Below, one piece after another: positions 7,670-16,142 of a DNA stretch of 64,000 nucleotides. The notes beneath the pieces are model-generated. The model had not been told where the DNA came from, did not search any database, and saw nothing but the letters and a program-made list of their open reading frames with translations. The number at the start of each line of letters is the position of its first letter. Position 1 is the first letter of the stretch. A program made the translations under genes and the position numbers. Source of the DNA: Faucicola mancuniensis (GTDB taxonomy: Bacteria > Pseudomonadota > Gammaproteobacteria > Pseudomonadales > Moraxellaceae); contig NZ_CP171363.1 of the NCBI RefSeq assembly GCF_046523945.1, positions 744,001-808,000 on the forward strand, written 5' to 3'.

Positions 7670-9136
7670 TAAATATTAACTCCGCATGCAGAAGCAACAG
7701 GTAAAGTCTCATCATGAAACATATAAATATTAAGAAGAGCCATTAACGCACCTATGCCTCCTGAAAACCTACTGCCCCACATAAATCCCAAAGCACTGAG
7801 TGCTAGACCATTTACTAAGCCTGCTAAATAGCAACTGTAAGCTAAATCGCTCCAACCAAACAAAGTGCCTGAAATTAAAATTCCAATTAGATTTCCTATT
7901 AAAAACGGTAGAATGACAAATGTTGTTAGAATTGGAGTTACTAAAGGGTCTGCTGTAATAGCACTTAAACCATCAAAAGCTATTAACATTCCAGATATAG
8001 CAATTCCTGCAGATAAGCCACTAGCATATCCAGCTTGTTCTTGAGTCCACCCACCATCAGCCCCACCACCAATCAAATACCCACCAACCCCACTTTCAGG
8101 GTCAAGCACAATATACCCAGTCCCACTCCAACCAAACGCATGAACCTGCGTTTGTGAAATAGTCACTTCCTTACCTGCATTGATTGCATTACGCACATCT
8201 GTCATCACATCCGTACTGTGATTCAGCTTTGGTAAAATTTCAGCATAATTCGCTTTGGTAACGGTATAAATCGTTTGACCTTGAGAACTGGCAATTTGTA
8301 GAGCTTTTACCGCTGAAATGCCTTGTGCTTCTTTCTCTGTAGTTTTCGGGTCATCAAACAACTGCTCAGGAATCAAGTTTTCATTGAGCGACATACTCGG
8401 ACCTGTCGCACGATTATAGGCAGTAACATTAGCTCGCACATTATCTTTATCCACCGTTTGTTTTAAAATACGGTCAATATCCATAATCACACCTTTAGGT
8501 TTGGTGTTTATTGCCAAACCAAAACGGTATTGGGTACTTAATCCTGTGCCAAATGTACCAATGCTCATATAAGGATTAGTAATAATTCCTGCTTGTTTTT
8601 GGGCAATCACATCTTGAGCTTGTAATACAGCAAAGTAACTTTGTACTCCCGCTTGCATGATGGCACCCGTCAAATCATGTTTGGTTAATCCTGCAAGAGC
8701 CGTTTGGTCTTTACTGGCTTGAAATTTCTCTAATTTCGCTTTGGTATCTTCAAGTGTCTTTTTAGTTTTTTCCAATTGAGCTTGGCTCATGCCTTGTAAA
8801 TTATAACCAATCGCATAGTAACTACCTGCGGTAATATCTTTATCAAGCAAACTCGGTAAACTGCCACTATAAGGACTACTATAACCGTATTTTAACTTGA
8901 CCCCAGAACCCAGTTTATAACTGCCTTTGGATAGTAATACTTCACCATCTAGCGTTAATTTTGGAGTCATATTGATACTGGTTGGCAATGCCACTGGTGG
9001 CTTTTTGCGATGCCAATCATTTTTGACCAGTTGACATATCAGCAAATGCTAGTTGAGTACCAATACTACAAAAAATACCAATTGAGACCTTACACAAGCC
9101 TTTAATCTTGTCTTTATTACCTTTGGCTACTATCAT
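7669..9136 (-). pseudogene. Secreted polymorphic-toxin carrier with membrane-active C-terminus (one-base frameshift)
   Basis: An ATG at 9136, preceded by GAGG nine bases upstream, opens a signal peptide (MIVAKGNKDKIKGLCKVSIG, hydrophobic core IGIFCSIGTQLAFA). The frame breaks in an A5 run (9020-9024 on the plus strand) after STGQ. With one A fewer it continues directly as NDWHRKKPPVALPTS and gives 488 residues. Visible parts are: signal peptide 1-34; a beta-rich region with LDGEVLLSKGSYKLGSGV; a coiled-coil-like AQLEKTKKTLEDTKAKLEKF; a pre-toxin segment ending in the hinge GWSGTGYIVLDPESG, then GGADGG; and a ~130-residue C-terminus with 3-4 hydrophobic helices. The hinge is reused in cassette 3, so it marks the swap point, much as VENN does in CdiA. 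The slip could also be a sequencing error or slipped-strand switch. Confidence 0.65.
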
Positions 9137-9243
9137 TATCTAATGCCTCAATTTTTTTTTACACATTTGTTTCCAACAAACCGTTGATAAATAATCTAAC
9201 ACCATTTATTCTAAAAATCAACATAATTCATCAAATCATCAAT

Positions 9244-9875
9244 AGACCTCTTTCCAAACCACCTTAACTCAAAATTATAAATCGCAGAAATCAGATTGAC
9301 CCTTAATCCAAAACGTTTTCTGCGATTACGATAACGACAAGATAATATTTTAAAACGTTTGATTTTACCAATAACATGCTCATTTAACACACGTTGTGAT
9401 GATAACTTATGATTTGCTTTTTTTGGGGCGTTCTATGGGTACTTCGGTTGCGTCAATCAGTATCGTGTCTATGTTAGGGTCTTGCCATAAGGCTTTTTTG
9501 CTGGGTAAGGCAAAGTCTTTATGATTAATAAGTATGCTTTCTACCCATTTAATTGCTTTGCATACTGCACTTTCGCTAATGCCAAAGTCTTGTCCTAGAT
9601 GAAATTGACTTCGGTATTCTCGGTAGTAGTTTAGTGTTATCATGAGTTTGTTTTCTAGGCTTATTTTGGCTTTTCTACCACCTTGTTTGTGTTGTTCGGT
9701 ATAGGCTTCTTGGAGTATTTTTAGTATGTGCTGATAGGTTTCTCGCTCTATGCCAAAATAGCGTTTAAATTGATTTTTAGTTAGTTTTTGTGCTTGTTCG
9801 GGTGTTATTTTTTTGTGGTTTTGGTTGATAAAGTTGGTATTATATCAGTTTTGTTTGTTGGTTTGGAAAGAGGTC
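9244..9875 (-). mobile_element. IS5-family element, copy B (internally deleted)
   Basis: Bounded by the same terminal repeats as copies A and C (AGACCTCTTTCCAAACC and its complement). Only 632 bp long, against 901 bp for copy C. The transposase N-terminus (9407-9643) stops in an A7 run, and about 270 bp of the catalytic middle are missing. The C-terminal part from KLSSQRVLNEHVIG onward remains. The flanking trinucleotides differ (AAT left, ATT right), unlike copy C, so one flank was rearranged after insertion. Confidence 0.85.
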
Positions 9876-9921
9876 TATTGAGAAAATGGTATGAAATTTA
9901 ACTCTAATCTAGTACAGCCCC
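9876..9921. mobile_element. IS1016-like element, right-end remnant
   Basis: These 46 bases (TTGAGAAAATGGTATGAAATT... to TCTAGTACAGCCCC) match the complement of the left end of the IS1016-like element at 39068-39803 with few differences. IS5-family copy B inserted exactly at its inner edge. The remainder of the IS1016-like element is not found on the other side of copy B, so it was deleted. Confidence 0.75.
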
Positions 9922-10165
9922 TAAACTTTTGTAGTATATTAAAAAAACAAAAAATTTAAATAATCTTAAAAATAAATTACATTTAAATAAACAATGATTT
10001 TACGGGCAGGGTCATTTTAAAAAACTGTAAAAAATTGTGGTTACGAAATGGTCACGGTCAAAAATTTTGGCAAAATTTGATTAGTTAAATTAACAAATCA
10101 TTTTTGAAGAAAAATGGGAGTTTAAAACTTGGAAGCCTTGATAATCGGGAAATTAGGGATAATAA
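9922..10165. other. Intergenic AT-rich stretch without recognised genes
   Basis: No open frame of note, no inverted repeats and no IS ends were seen between the IS1016 remnant and the tRNA terminator. Composition is strongly AT-rich. Confidence 0.5.
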
Positions 10166-10196
10166 AAAAGCCTAACTATTGAGTTAGGCTTTTTAA
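10166..10196 (-). terminator. Rho-independent terminator downstream of tRNA-Gly
   Basis: A perfect hairpin (AAGCCTAACT / AGTTAGGCTT) with flanking A and T runs lies just downstream of the minus-strand tRNA. It could act in both directions. Confidence 0.8.
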
Positions 10197-10200
10197 AATT

Positions 10201-10276
10201 TGGAGCGGGAAACGAGATTCGAACTCGCGACCCCAACCTTGGCAAGGTTGTGCTCTACCAACTGAGCTATTCCCGC
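10201..10276 (-). tRNA. tRNA-Gly (GCC)
   Basis: The complement reads GCGGGAATAGCTCAGTTGG at the 5' end and ends in CCCGCTCCA. The 7-bp acceptor stem (GCGGGAA/TTCCCGC) is complete and the TTCGAATC T-loop is present. The anticodon loop CTTGCCAAG gives GCC. CCA is encoded. Confidence 0.97.
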
Positions 10277-10517
10277 TTGTTTAACAACATATCTTGATAT
10301 CTAATTTTTTATATATCGTGTCGTTGTGTGTGCATATTATAAGGATTTTTGAGGCAAGGTCAAGCACTTTTTTTATTTTTTTTTATATTTTTATTAAAAA
10401 AATCACAAACTGTTGATTTTAAATATATTTTTTCTTAAAAAAATATTATTTCATTTTCTATTCACAATGGCTTATGTTAAAATGTCATGTGTCAGCCTGC
10501 TTTTTTTATGTGTGTTT

Positions 10518-10952
10518 ATGCAAATCAATTTTTATATTTTACCGCCAACAAAAAAATTACTTAATTTTGTTTGTCAGTTAATCCAAACGATTATCGCAAA
10601 AAGCCAAGACAGCGTGATGATTTTGGCAAATACTACCACAGTTGCGAGCTTAGATGCTTTGTTGTGGTCGTTTGACCCTGTGTCTTTTATTCCACACGAA
10701 GTTTTGACTAGCCATCATCATGAGAATATTGCAAAATCTCCTGTGATTTTGACGGATAATGCTCAATTTTTACAAAATTTTGATGGTATTGTCATCAATT
10801 TAACCGAGCAGACTTTTGTTGATTTAAAGGCAAATAAACTGCTTGAAATCGTTGACAGCGACCCTGCATTAACCGCACAGGGACGTGTCAAATACCAATT
10901 TTATCAATCTACCCTACCCCATTTTGCCTTGCAAATCTTTCAAATCAAATAA
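10518..10952 (+). CDS. holC: DNA polymerase III chi subunit
   Basis: A 144-residue protein beginning MQINFYILPPTKKLLNFVCQLIQ. The pattern matches HolC: a short beta strand FYIL, then SVMILANTTTVASLDALLWSFDPVSFIPHEV, a later VILTD, and an LTEQ..F segment. HolC binds psi and SSB within the clamp-loader complex. The frame is open further upstream, but that part is hydrophobic and low-complexity, so the ATG at 10518 was chosen. It matches the usual family length. Monocistronic between tRNA-Gly (divergent) and sstT. Confidence 0.82.
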   Translation: MQINFYILPPTKKLLNFVCQLIQTIIAKSQDSVMILANTTTVASLDALLWSFDPVSFIPHEVLTSHHHENIAKSPVILTDNAQFLQNFDGIVINLTEQTFVDLKANKLLEIVDSDPALTAQGRVKYQFYQSTLPHFALQIFQIK

Positions 10953-11111
10953 TTTTACTGCGTGATGTGGTGAAGACAGGTTCTAAAGTTACAATTTTTT
11001 TGGATTTTTAGTTTTATTTGTGTAAAAAAATGTTAATATAACGTTTAATTATCATTATCACGGTGATAAATAACTTTTGATAAACCATTTTTAAACAAAA
11101 TTGGGGTTTTT

Positions 11112-12323
11112 ATGAATAAATTATTTCAAGCCTATCAACGCATAGGGCTTGTACCACTGATTGTTATCGGTTTGGTACTCGGTGCGATTGTCGGTGGCGT
11201 GATGCCTGACAATGTTGTCAAATTTTTTAGCATTTTTGGCTCGTTATTTGTCGGTGCGTTAAAGGCGATTGCACCTTTGTTGATTTTTGTATTAGTCATC
11301 GCATCGCTGGCTCAACACAAAACAGGCACACAAGTAAACGTGCGTCCAACTTTGATGTTATATCTGATTGGCACATTTTTGGCAGCTTTGACGGCGGTCG
11401 TGGCAAGCACTCTCTTTCCAACCAATATCACCTTGGTAACAGGCGAAATCAGCCAAAAACCACCATCAGGGCTTGCCGAAGTTATCACGACTTTGCTTGG
11501 CAATATGGTGAGTAATCCGATTAATTCTATCGCCACCGCCAATTATATGGGTGTGTTAACGTGGGCAATTTTGCTGGGTTTGGCATTACGTCATGCGTCT
11601 GATAGTACTAAACAATTGTTGGATGATAGTGCGGACGCTGTGTCAAGCGTGGTAAAATGGGTAATTTGGTTTGCACCGTTTGGCGTGTTTGGCTTGGTTG
11701 CTCAAACTGTGTCAGAAACAGGTATTGAAGGCTTGTTAAGCTATACCAAATTGCTTGCGGTGTTGGTCGGTTCAATGTTCTTTATTGCGTTGGTGGTCAA
11801 TCCGTTAATTGTATTTTTCAAAACTCGCAAAAATCCGTATCCGCTTGTATTTACTTGCTTAAAAGAAAGTGGCATTACCGCATTTTTCACCCGTTCATCA
11901 GCGGCAAATATTCCTGTTAATATGAATTTAGCCGAAAAATTGGGCTTGCACAAAGATACTTATTCGGTAACTATTCCGCTTGGGGCAACGATTAACATGG
12001 CGGGGGCTGCGATTACCATTAACGTGATGACGCTTGCAGCAGCACATACACTTGGTATGCAGGTTGATTTTGTATCGGCGTTATTGTTGGCAGTCGTTTC
12101 TACGTTGGGGGCGGCAGGTTCGTCTGGCGTAGCTGGTGGTTCGTTGCTACTGATTCCATTGGCTTGTAGCTTTTTTAACATTCCTGATGACATTGCCATG
12201 CAAGTGGTGGCGATTGGCTTTATCATTGGTGTAGTGCAAGATTCGGTAGAAACGGCATTGAACTCATCAACGGACGTGTTATTTACGGCTTCGGCTGACC
12301 CAAAATATGCCTATAAAGGTTAA
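11112..12323 (+). CDS. sstT: Serine/threonine:Na+ symporter
   Basis: 403 residues with about eight membrane helices and the re-entrant, Ser/Gly-rich signatures of the dicarboxylate/amino-acid:cation symporter family (FFTRSSAANIPVNMNLAEKLG, TIPLGATINMAGAAITINVMTLAAAHTLG, STLGAAGSSGVAGGSLLLIPLA). This combination and the length are those of SstT, which imports serine and threonine with sodium. The TTGGGGTTTTTATG context places the start. A terminator follows. Confidence 0.93.
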   Translation: MNKLFQAYQRIGLVPLIVIGLVLGAIVGGVMPDNVVKFFSIFGSLFVGALKAIAPLLIFVLVIASLAQHKTGTQVNVRPTLMLYLIGTFLAALTAVVASTLFPTNITLVTGEISQKPPSGLAEVITTLLGNMVSNPINSIATANYMGVLTWAILLGLALRHASDSTKQLLDDSADAVSSVVKWVIWFAPFGVFGLVAQTVSETGIEGLLSYTKLLAVLVGSMFFIALVVNPLIVFFKTRKNPYPLVFTCLKESGITAFFTRSSAANIPVNMNLAEKLGLHKDTYSVTIPLGATINMAGAAITINVMTLAAAHTLGMQVDFVSALLLAVVSTLGAAGSSGVAGGSLLLIPLACSFFNIPDDIAMQVVAIGFIIGVVQDSVETALNSSTDVLFTASADPKYAYKG

Positions 12324-12341
12324 ATTTTAATTTGTTTGTTA

Positions 12342-12373
12342 AAAAAACTGTCTTTATAAAGGCAGTTTTTTTA
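12342..12373 (+). terminator. Rho-independent terminator after sstT
   Basis: The hairpin AAAAACTG(T)C ... G(G)CAGTTTTT is followed by a T run and begins 18 bp after the sstT stop. Confidence 0.85.
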
Positions 12374-12395
12374 TCAAAAAATTTTATCAATCTGC

Positions 12396-12424
12396 TTGCT
12401 AAAATGTTAAAAATTGCCTAATAT
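12396..12424 (+). promoter_or_regulatory. Sigma-70-type promoter for the thiC transcript
   Basis: TTGCTA and TAATAT are separated by 17 bases and lie just upstream of the TPP aptamer. The position and spacing fit a housekeeping promoter. Confidence 0.6.
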
Positions 12425-12430
12425 AGCGTT

Positions 12431-12535
12431 AACTTGACGGAGTACCACTAATCAGTGGTTGAGATTGTCTTATTTAAAAAGTTATAGACAGATACCGTTG
12501 AACCTGAAGGTTAATACCTGCGTAGGAATCAAGTT
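12431..12535 (+). promoter_or_regulatory. TPP riboswitch (THI element) controlling thiC
   Basis: The outer stem pairs AACTTGA (12431-12437) with TCAAGTT (12529-12535). The conserved cores GTTGAGATT and GATACCGTTGAACCTGA...GGTTAATACCTGCGTAGGAA are present. A second hairpin, ATTGGCTT...AAGCCAAT, ends directly against the AAGGA ribosome-binding site of thiC. Control by ribosome-site masking is therefore likely: with TPP bound, translation of thiC falls. Confidence 0.93.
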
Positions 12536-12627
12536 AATCAAAGTCATTCATCTTCAAAATTGTCTATTTTTGTTGATTGGCGATGACTTTATTGGCTTGA
12601 TTTGTTAAAGCCAATAAGGAAAATTGT

Positions 12628-14502
12628 ATGAGCCAATTAACAAATCCAACCATCACCCCTAACAACACAAGCAATCATGAGCAACAAGCTCAAGATTTAA
12701 CTCGCATTTTGCCTGCATCTATCAAGGTCTATGTGCAAGGTTCTCGTGCCGATATTCGTGTACCATTTCGTGAAATTTCTCTCACCGATACGCCTACAGG
12801 TTTGGTGAACGATGGCGTAGAGAAAAATCCACCGATTTTGGTATACGATACTTCAGGCGCATACACCGACCCAACGGTTCAAATTGATTTAAATCAAGGT
12901 TTGCCATCTATCCGCCATACGTGGATTGAAGAACGTGGCGATACTGAACTTTTGGACGGTTTAAGCAGTCAGTTTGGGCGTGAGCGTTTAAAAGACATTC
13001 GCACGGCAAATATTCGTTTTGCCCATATTCAAAACCCACGCCGTGCCAAAAACGGCAAAAATGTAACGCAAATGCACTACGCACGACAAGGCATTATCAC
13101 GCCTGAAATGGAATATATCGCCATTCGTGAAAACCAAAAACAACGTGAAAATGTGGATATGCGACAGCACAAGGGCGAAAATTTTGGGGCGAAAAATCTG
13201 ACTGAAATCACGCCTGAATTTGTGCGTCAAGAAGTGGCGATGGGACGAGCGATTATTCCGTGTAATATCAATCACCCTGAATGCGAGCCAATGATTATTG
13301 GACGCAATTTTTTGGTAAAAATTAATGCCAATATCGGTAACTCGGCACTCGGCTCCAGCATTGAAGAAGAAGTGGCTAAAATGACGTGGGCGACACGTTG
13401 GGGTGCAGACACTATCATGGATTTATCCACAGGGCAAAATATTCATGAAACGCGTGAATGGATTATCCGTAATTCGCCTGTACCGATTGGCACTGTACCG
13501 ATTTATCAAGCCCTAGAAAAGGTCAATGGCGTGGCAGAAGATTTAACATGGGAAATTTTTAAAGATACGCTGATTGAGCAAGCCGAACAAGGTGTGGATT
13601 ATTTTACCATTCATGCAGGTGTGCTACTTCGTTATGTGCCATTGACGGCAAACCGTTTGACAGGCATTGTCTCTCGTGGGGGTTCAATCATGGCACAATG
13701 GTGTTTGGCTCATCATCAAGAGAATTTCTTATACACGCATTTTGATGAAATTTGCGAAATTATGAAAGCCTATGATGTGTCGTTTAGTTTGGGTGATGGT
13801 TTGCGTCCTGGTTGTATTCAAGATGCCAATGATGAAGCCCAATTTAGTGAGTTAAAAACCTTAGGCGAACTCACGCACCGAGCGTGGGAGCATGATGTAC
13901 AAGTGATGATTGAAGGGCCGGGACACGTGCCAATGCACATGATTAAAGAAAATATGGACTTACAACTTGAAGTCTGTAAAGAAGCCCCATTTTATACGCT
14001 TGGACCTTTAACCACTGATATTGCCCCTGGGTATGACCATATCACGTCTGCAATTGGGGCGGCGATGATTGGTTGGTATGGCACGGCGATGTTGTGCTAT
14101 GTAACGCCAAAAGAGCATTTGGGTTTGCCAAATAAAAAAGATGTGAAAGACGGCATTATTACCTATAAAATTGCAGCTCATGCGGCGGATTTGGCAAAAG
14201 GACACCCATCGGCACAAGTGCGTGATAATGCCTTGTCTAAGGCTCGATTTGAGTTCCGTTGGGAAGACCAGTTTAATCTCTCACTTGACCCAGACACAGC
14301 ACGAGAAATGCACGATGAAACCATGCCGAAACGAGCCCATAAATCAGCACATTTTTGCTCGATGTGTGGTCCAAAATTTTGCTCGATGAAAATCACCCAA
14401 AATGTGCGTGAATATGCCAAAGGTTTAGACATTGAACAAGGCATGAATGACATGAAACAAAAATTTCATGATGAAGGTGGGACAGTGTATCAAGTGGTGT
14501 AG
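12628..14502 (+). CDS. thiC: Phosphomethylpyrimidine synthase ThiC
   Basis: ThiC is a radical-SAM enzyme that converts aminoimidazole ribotide to HMP-phosphate for thiamine synthesis. It is 624 residues, the usual length. The C-terminal cluster motif CSMCGPKFCSM (CX2CX4C) near residue 575 binds the 4Fe-4S cluster. Family blocks such as RQGIITPEMEYIAIREN, GRNFLVKINANIGNSA, HAGVLLRYVPLTANRLTGIVSRGG and EGPGHVPMH are all present. The ATG follows AAGGAAAATTGT and the gene sits behind a TPP riboswitch. No other thi genes are adjacent. Confidence 0.98.
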   Translation: MSQLTNPTITPNNTSNHEQQAQDLTRILPASIKVYVQGSRADIRVPFREISLTDTPTGLVNDGVEKNPPILVYDTSGAYTDPTVQIDLNQGLPSIRHTWIEERGDTELLDGLSSQFGRERLKDIRTANIRFAHIQNPRRAKNGKNVTQMHYARQGIITPEMEYIAIRENQKQRENVDMRQHKGENFGAKNLTEITPEFVRQEVAMGRAIIPCNINHPECEPMIIGRNFLVKINANIGNSALGSSIEEEVAKMTWATRWGADTIMDLSTGQNIHETREWIIRNSPVPIGTVPIYQALEKVNGVAEDLTWEIFKDTLIEQAEQGVDYFTIHAGVLLRYVPLTANRLTGIVSRGGSIMAQWCLAHHQENFLYTHFDEICEIMKAYDVSFSLGDGLRPGCIQDANDEAQFSELKTLGELTHRAWEHDVQVMIEGPGHVPMHMIKENMDLQLEVCKEAPFYTLGPLTTDIAPGYDHITSAIGAAMIGWYGTAMLCYVTPKEHLGLPNKKDVKDGIITYKIAAHAADLAKGHPSAQVRDNALSKARFEFRWEDQFNLSLDPDTAREMHDETMPKRAHKSAHFCSMCGPKFCSMKITQNVREYAKGLDIEQGMNDMKQKFHDEGGTVYQVV

Positions 14503-14567
14503 CGGGGATAACAACCTTATTTACGAAAACTCATGTTCTTGTGGGTTTTCTGAATAAAAATGCCAAT

Positions 14568-14600
14568 GCCTTGATAATCAAGGGATTGGCGTTTTATAAT
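14568..14600. terminator. Hairpin terminator between thiC and the hemerythrin gene
   Basis: GCCAATGCCTTGAT pairs with ATCAAGGGATTGGC (one mismatch), with A and T runs outside. It sits between convergent transcripts and can serve both. Confidence 0.7.
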
Positions 14601-14760
14601 ATTGTCCATCTTGCAGACCAATCAAGCCATTATCCAACGTATAAAAATCCTTAATCACCAAATCACTGACCGCATTTTCATCAAGCCCCAAGTACAAATC
14701 TTGCCCCACACGTTTGGTAAATACTTTGACAGGCGGTTGATTGGTCGCAGGGTCAATCAG
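14578..14760 (-). pseudogene. Remnant of a large surface-protein gene (inferred)
   Basis: A 60-codon minus-strand frame with no start codon (PATNQPPVKVFTKRVGQDLY... DLVIKDFYTLDNG, ending in ...QYYKTPIP). The DLVIKDFY and QDLYLGLDENA patterns are like segments I associate with very long biofilm/adhesin-type proteins. An in-frame stop closes it immediately upstream, so only a fragment survives. The identity is a weak inference. Confidence 0.35.
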
Positions 14761-14782
14761 CTATCTATTTGATTCTAAAAAA

Positions 14783-15256
14783 TTAATTTAAAGATGCTTG
14801 AAAAACTTGCTCTAATTCTTCTTTACTTAACAAGGTTTCTGCCAATCCAAACACTTCTCGCTCTTCAAAACGAATATGTTGATACAAAGCCTCGCCCAAA
14901 CGTCTGACATCGTCCAACGTGGGATTGGTTATTTCACTCAAGGTTTTTAACAATTCATGTTCTGCCAACAATTTTTCGGCAAGTTTTTTAACATCAGCAT
15001 TTTGCTCTGACAAATGATTTGACAAAGGTTGATTTTCGTTGCGTTGAATTTTGCGAAGTAGGGGCGTGACGAGATATTTTTCTTCGGTAGAAAAATGTTT
15101 TAACTGATTATCTTGAATAAAATCAATAAGTTGTTGCCAATGATGGTGCTGTTCATCAACACTGCTATCATCGGCTAAGGTGCGAGCTTTTTGGCTGATA
15201 GACAGCCCAAAATGGTGTTCTCGTGACAGCGGTTGCAAGTTTTCATGACGTTTCAT
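14783..15256 (-). CDS. Hemerythrin-domain protein
   Basis: A 157-residue, mostly helical protein with the diiron-binding histidines expected of hemerythrin-like domains: REHHFGL near residue 13, QHHHWQQLIDFI near 38, HFSTEEKYLVTPLL near 54, and QHIRFEEREVFGLAE near 129. Such proteins repair or protect against nitric-oxide and iron-cluster damage, or sense oxygen. It lies directly downstream of an nsrR-type regulator on the same strand, which supports a nitric-oxide-stress role. Start MKRHENLQPLSREH. Confidence 0.85.
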   Translation of the reverse strand: MKRHENLQPLSREHHFGLSISQKARTLADDSSVDEQHHHWQQLIDFIQDNQLKHFSTEEKYLVTPLLRKIQRNENQPLSNHLSEQNADVKKLAEKLLAEHELLKTLSEITNPTLDDVRRLGEALYQHIRFEEREVFGLAETLLSKEELEQVFQASLN

Positions 15257-15283
15257 AAATCACTTCCTATATTTATCATTATA

Positions 15284-15317
15284 AAAAGTTATCTATGATA
15301 TTGTATTGATAACTTTA
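15284..15317. promoter_or_regulatory. Inverted repeat between nsrR and the hemerythrin gene
   Basis: AAGTTATC and GATAACTT are separated by about 15 AT-rich bases. The repeat covers the nsrR stop codon and the region just upstream of the hemerythrin start. It could be an operator (the spacing is not the textbook NsrR site) or a weak terminator for nsrR. Confidence 0.4.
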
Positions 15318-15890
15318 TTTTAATAATGCGTTGATTCCATCTTGATTTTGAATCATATCTGCCAACGTATAGCGGTCAAACACTTGGATAAAGGCTTGAA
15401 TGGCTTCAAAAAAAATCGGCTTTAACTGGCAAACAGGCGAAATCACACAACAAGATGGTTCGGGCAAATCATCTACTTGTTTTACCACCAATTTTTCATT
15501 GATTGGCACATAATCGGTGATGTTATTTTGCAAAAAATAGGCTTTTTGTGGGGAAAATTGTTCATCATTGGCTTGATTTTTGGGTTGAACGGTGGATTTG
15601 AGAGGATTAAAACAATCCACCACCGCAAAATCAGCTTCCGTTTGGCGTAAAACTGTACCAATGTTGATATCTTTTGGGTTTTTTGCCAAACGAATACCGC
15701 CATTTTTGCCACGCATACTTTCAATCAAGCCCAATCGGCTCAACTGATGGACGATTTTTGTCAAATGATTTTTAGAAATGCCATAACTGTCGGCAATGTC
15801 TTGGATATTGGCAAGGCTGTATTTATCGGGCTTGACGGCTAGATAAATCAAGGTGCGTAACGCATAGTCGCTGTATTGGGTAATTCGCAT
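15315..15890 (-). CDS. nsrR: Rrf2-family transcriptional regulator, NsrR-like with a long insertion
   Basis: The N-terminal winged helix (MRITQYSDYALRTLIYLAV..., NHLTKIVHQLSRLGLIESMRGKNGGIRLAK) is that of NsrR, an iron-sulfur repressor of nitric-oxide defence genes. The cluster region is unusual. Cys93 (VVDCFNP) is followed by about 50 extra residues before Cys147/Cys148 and Cys154 (CCVISPVCQLKP). NsrR normally has only a few residues between the first and second Cys. The C-terminal FDRYTLADM is typical. It is upstream of, and co-directional with, a hemerythrin gene, its likely target. Confidence 0.8.
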   Translation of the reverse strand: MRITQYSDYALRTLIYLAVKPDKYSLANIQDIADSYGISKNHLTKIVHQLSRLGLIESMRGKNGGIRLAKNPKDINIGTVLRQTEADFAVVDCFNPLKSTVQPKNQANDEQFSPQKAYFLQNNITDYVPINEKLVVKQVDDLPEPSCCVISPVCQLKPIFFEAIQAFIQVFDRYTLADMIQNQDGINALLK

Positions 15891-16085
15891 GATGGCTTGT
15901 GCTTACTAAAAGGTGAAACAGATATTTTTTATTATTTTTTTAAAAATGTATTTATTATACGCTAATTTTTTCAAAAACTAAAAAATAATTTATAATTGGC
16001 ATAAATTTTTTTCTGATTGGTAATTGGCTGTCAATTTTGGCAAAATTTTGCCTAAAATCTTTCTGAAAATCAAGGGATTTGATGT

Positions 16086-16091
16086 TATAAT
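16086..16091 (+). promoter_or_regulatory. Candidate -10 box for purL
   Basis: A perfect TATAAT lies 52 bp before the purL start. The -35 region (around 16062-16068, TCTGAAA) is poor. No PurR-like palindrome was recognised. The rest of 15891-16142 is AT-rich and featureless. Confidence 0.4.
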
Positions 16092-16142
16092 AGCGTAATT
16101 TTTTCTTCCCCAACTTTTTTTCAAAGCAAGCGGAACTATTTT

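Noticed and set aside
7669..9045. Carrier protein starting at the TTG at 9045
   Set aside because: The frame has no ribosome site there and a signal peptide with proper start lies just upstream in another frame; the one-base slip explains the break.
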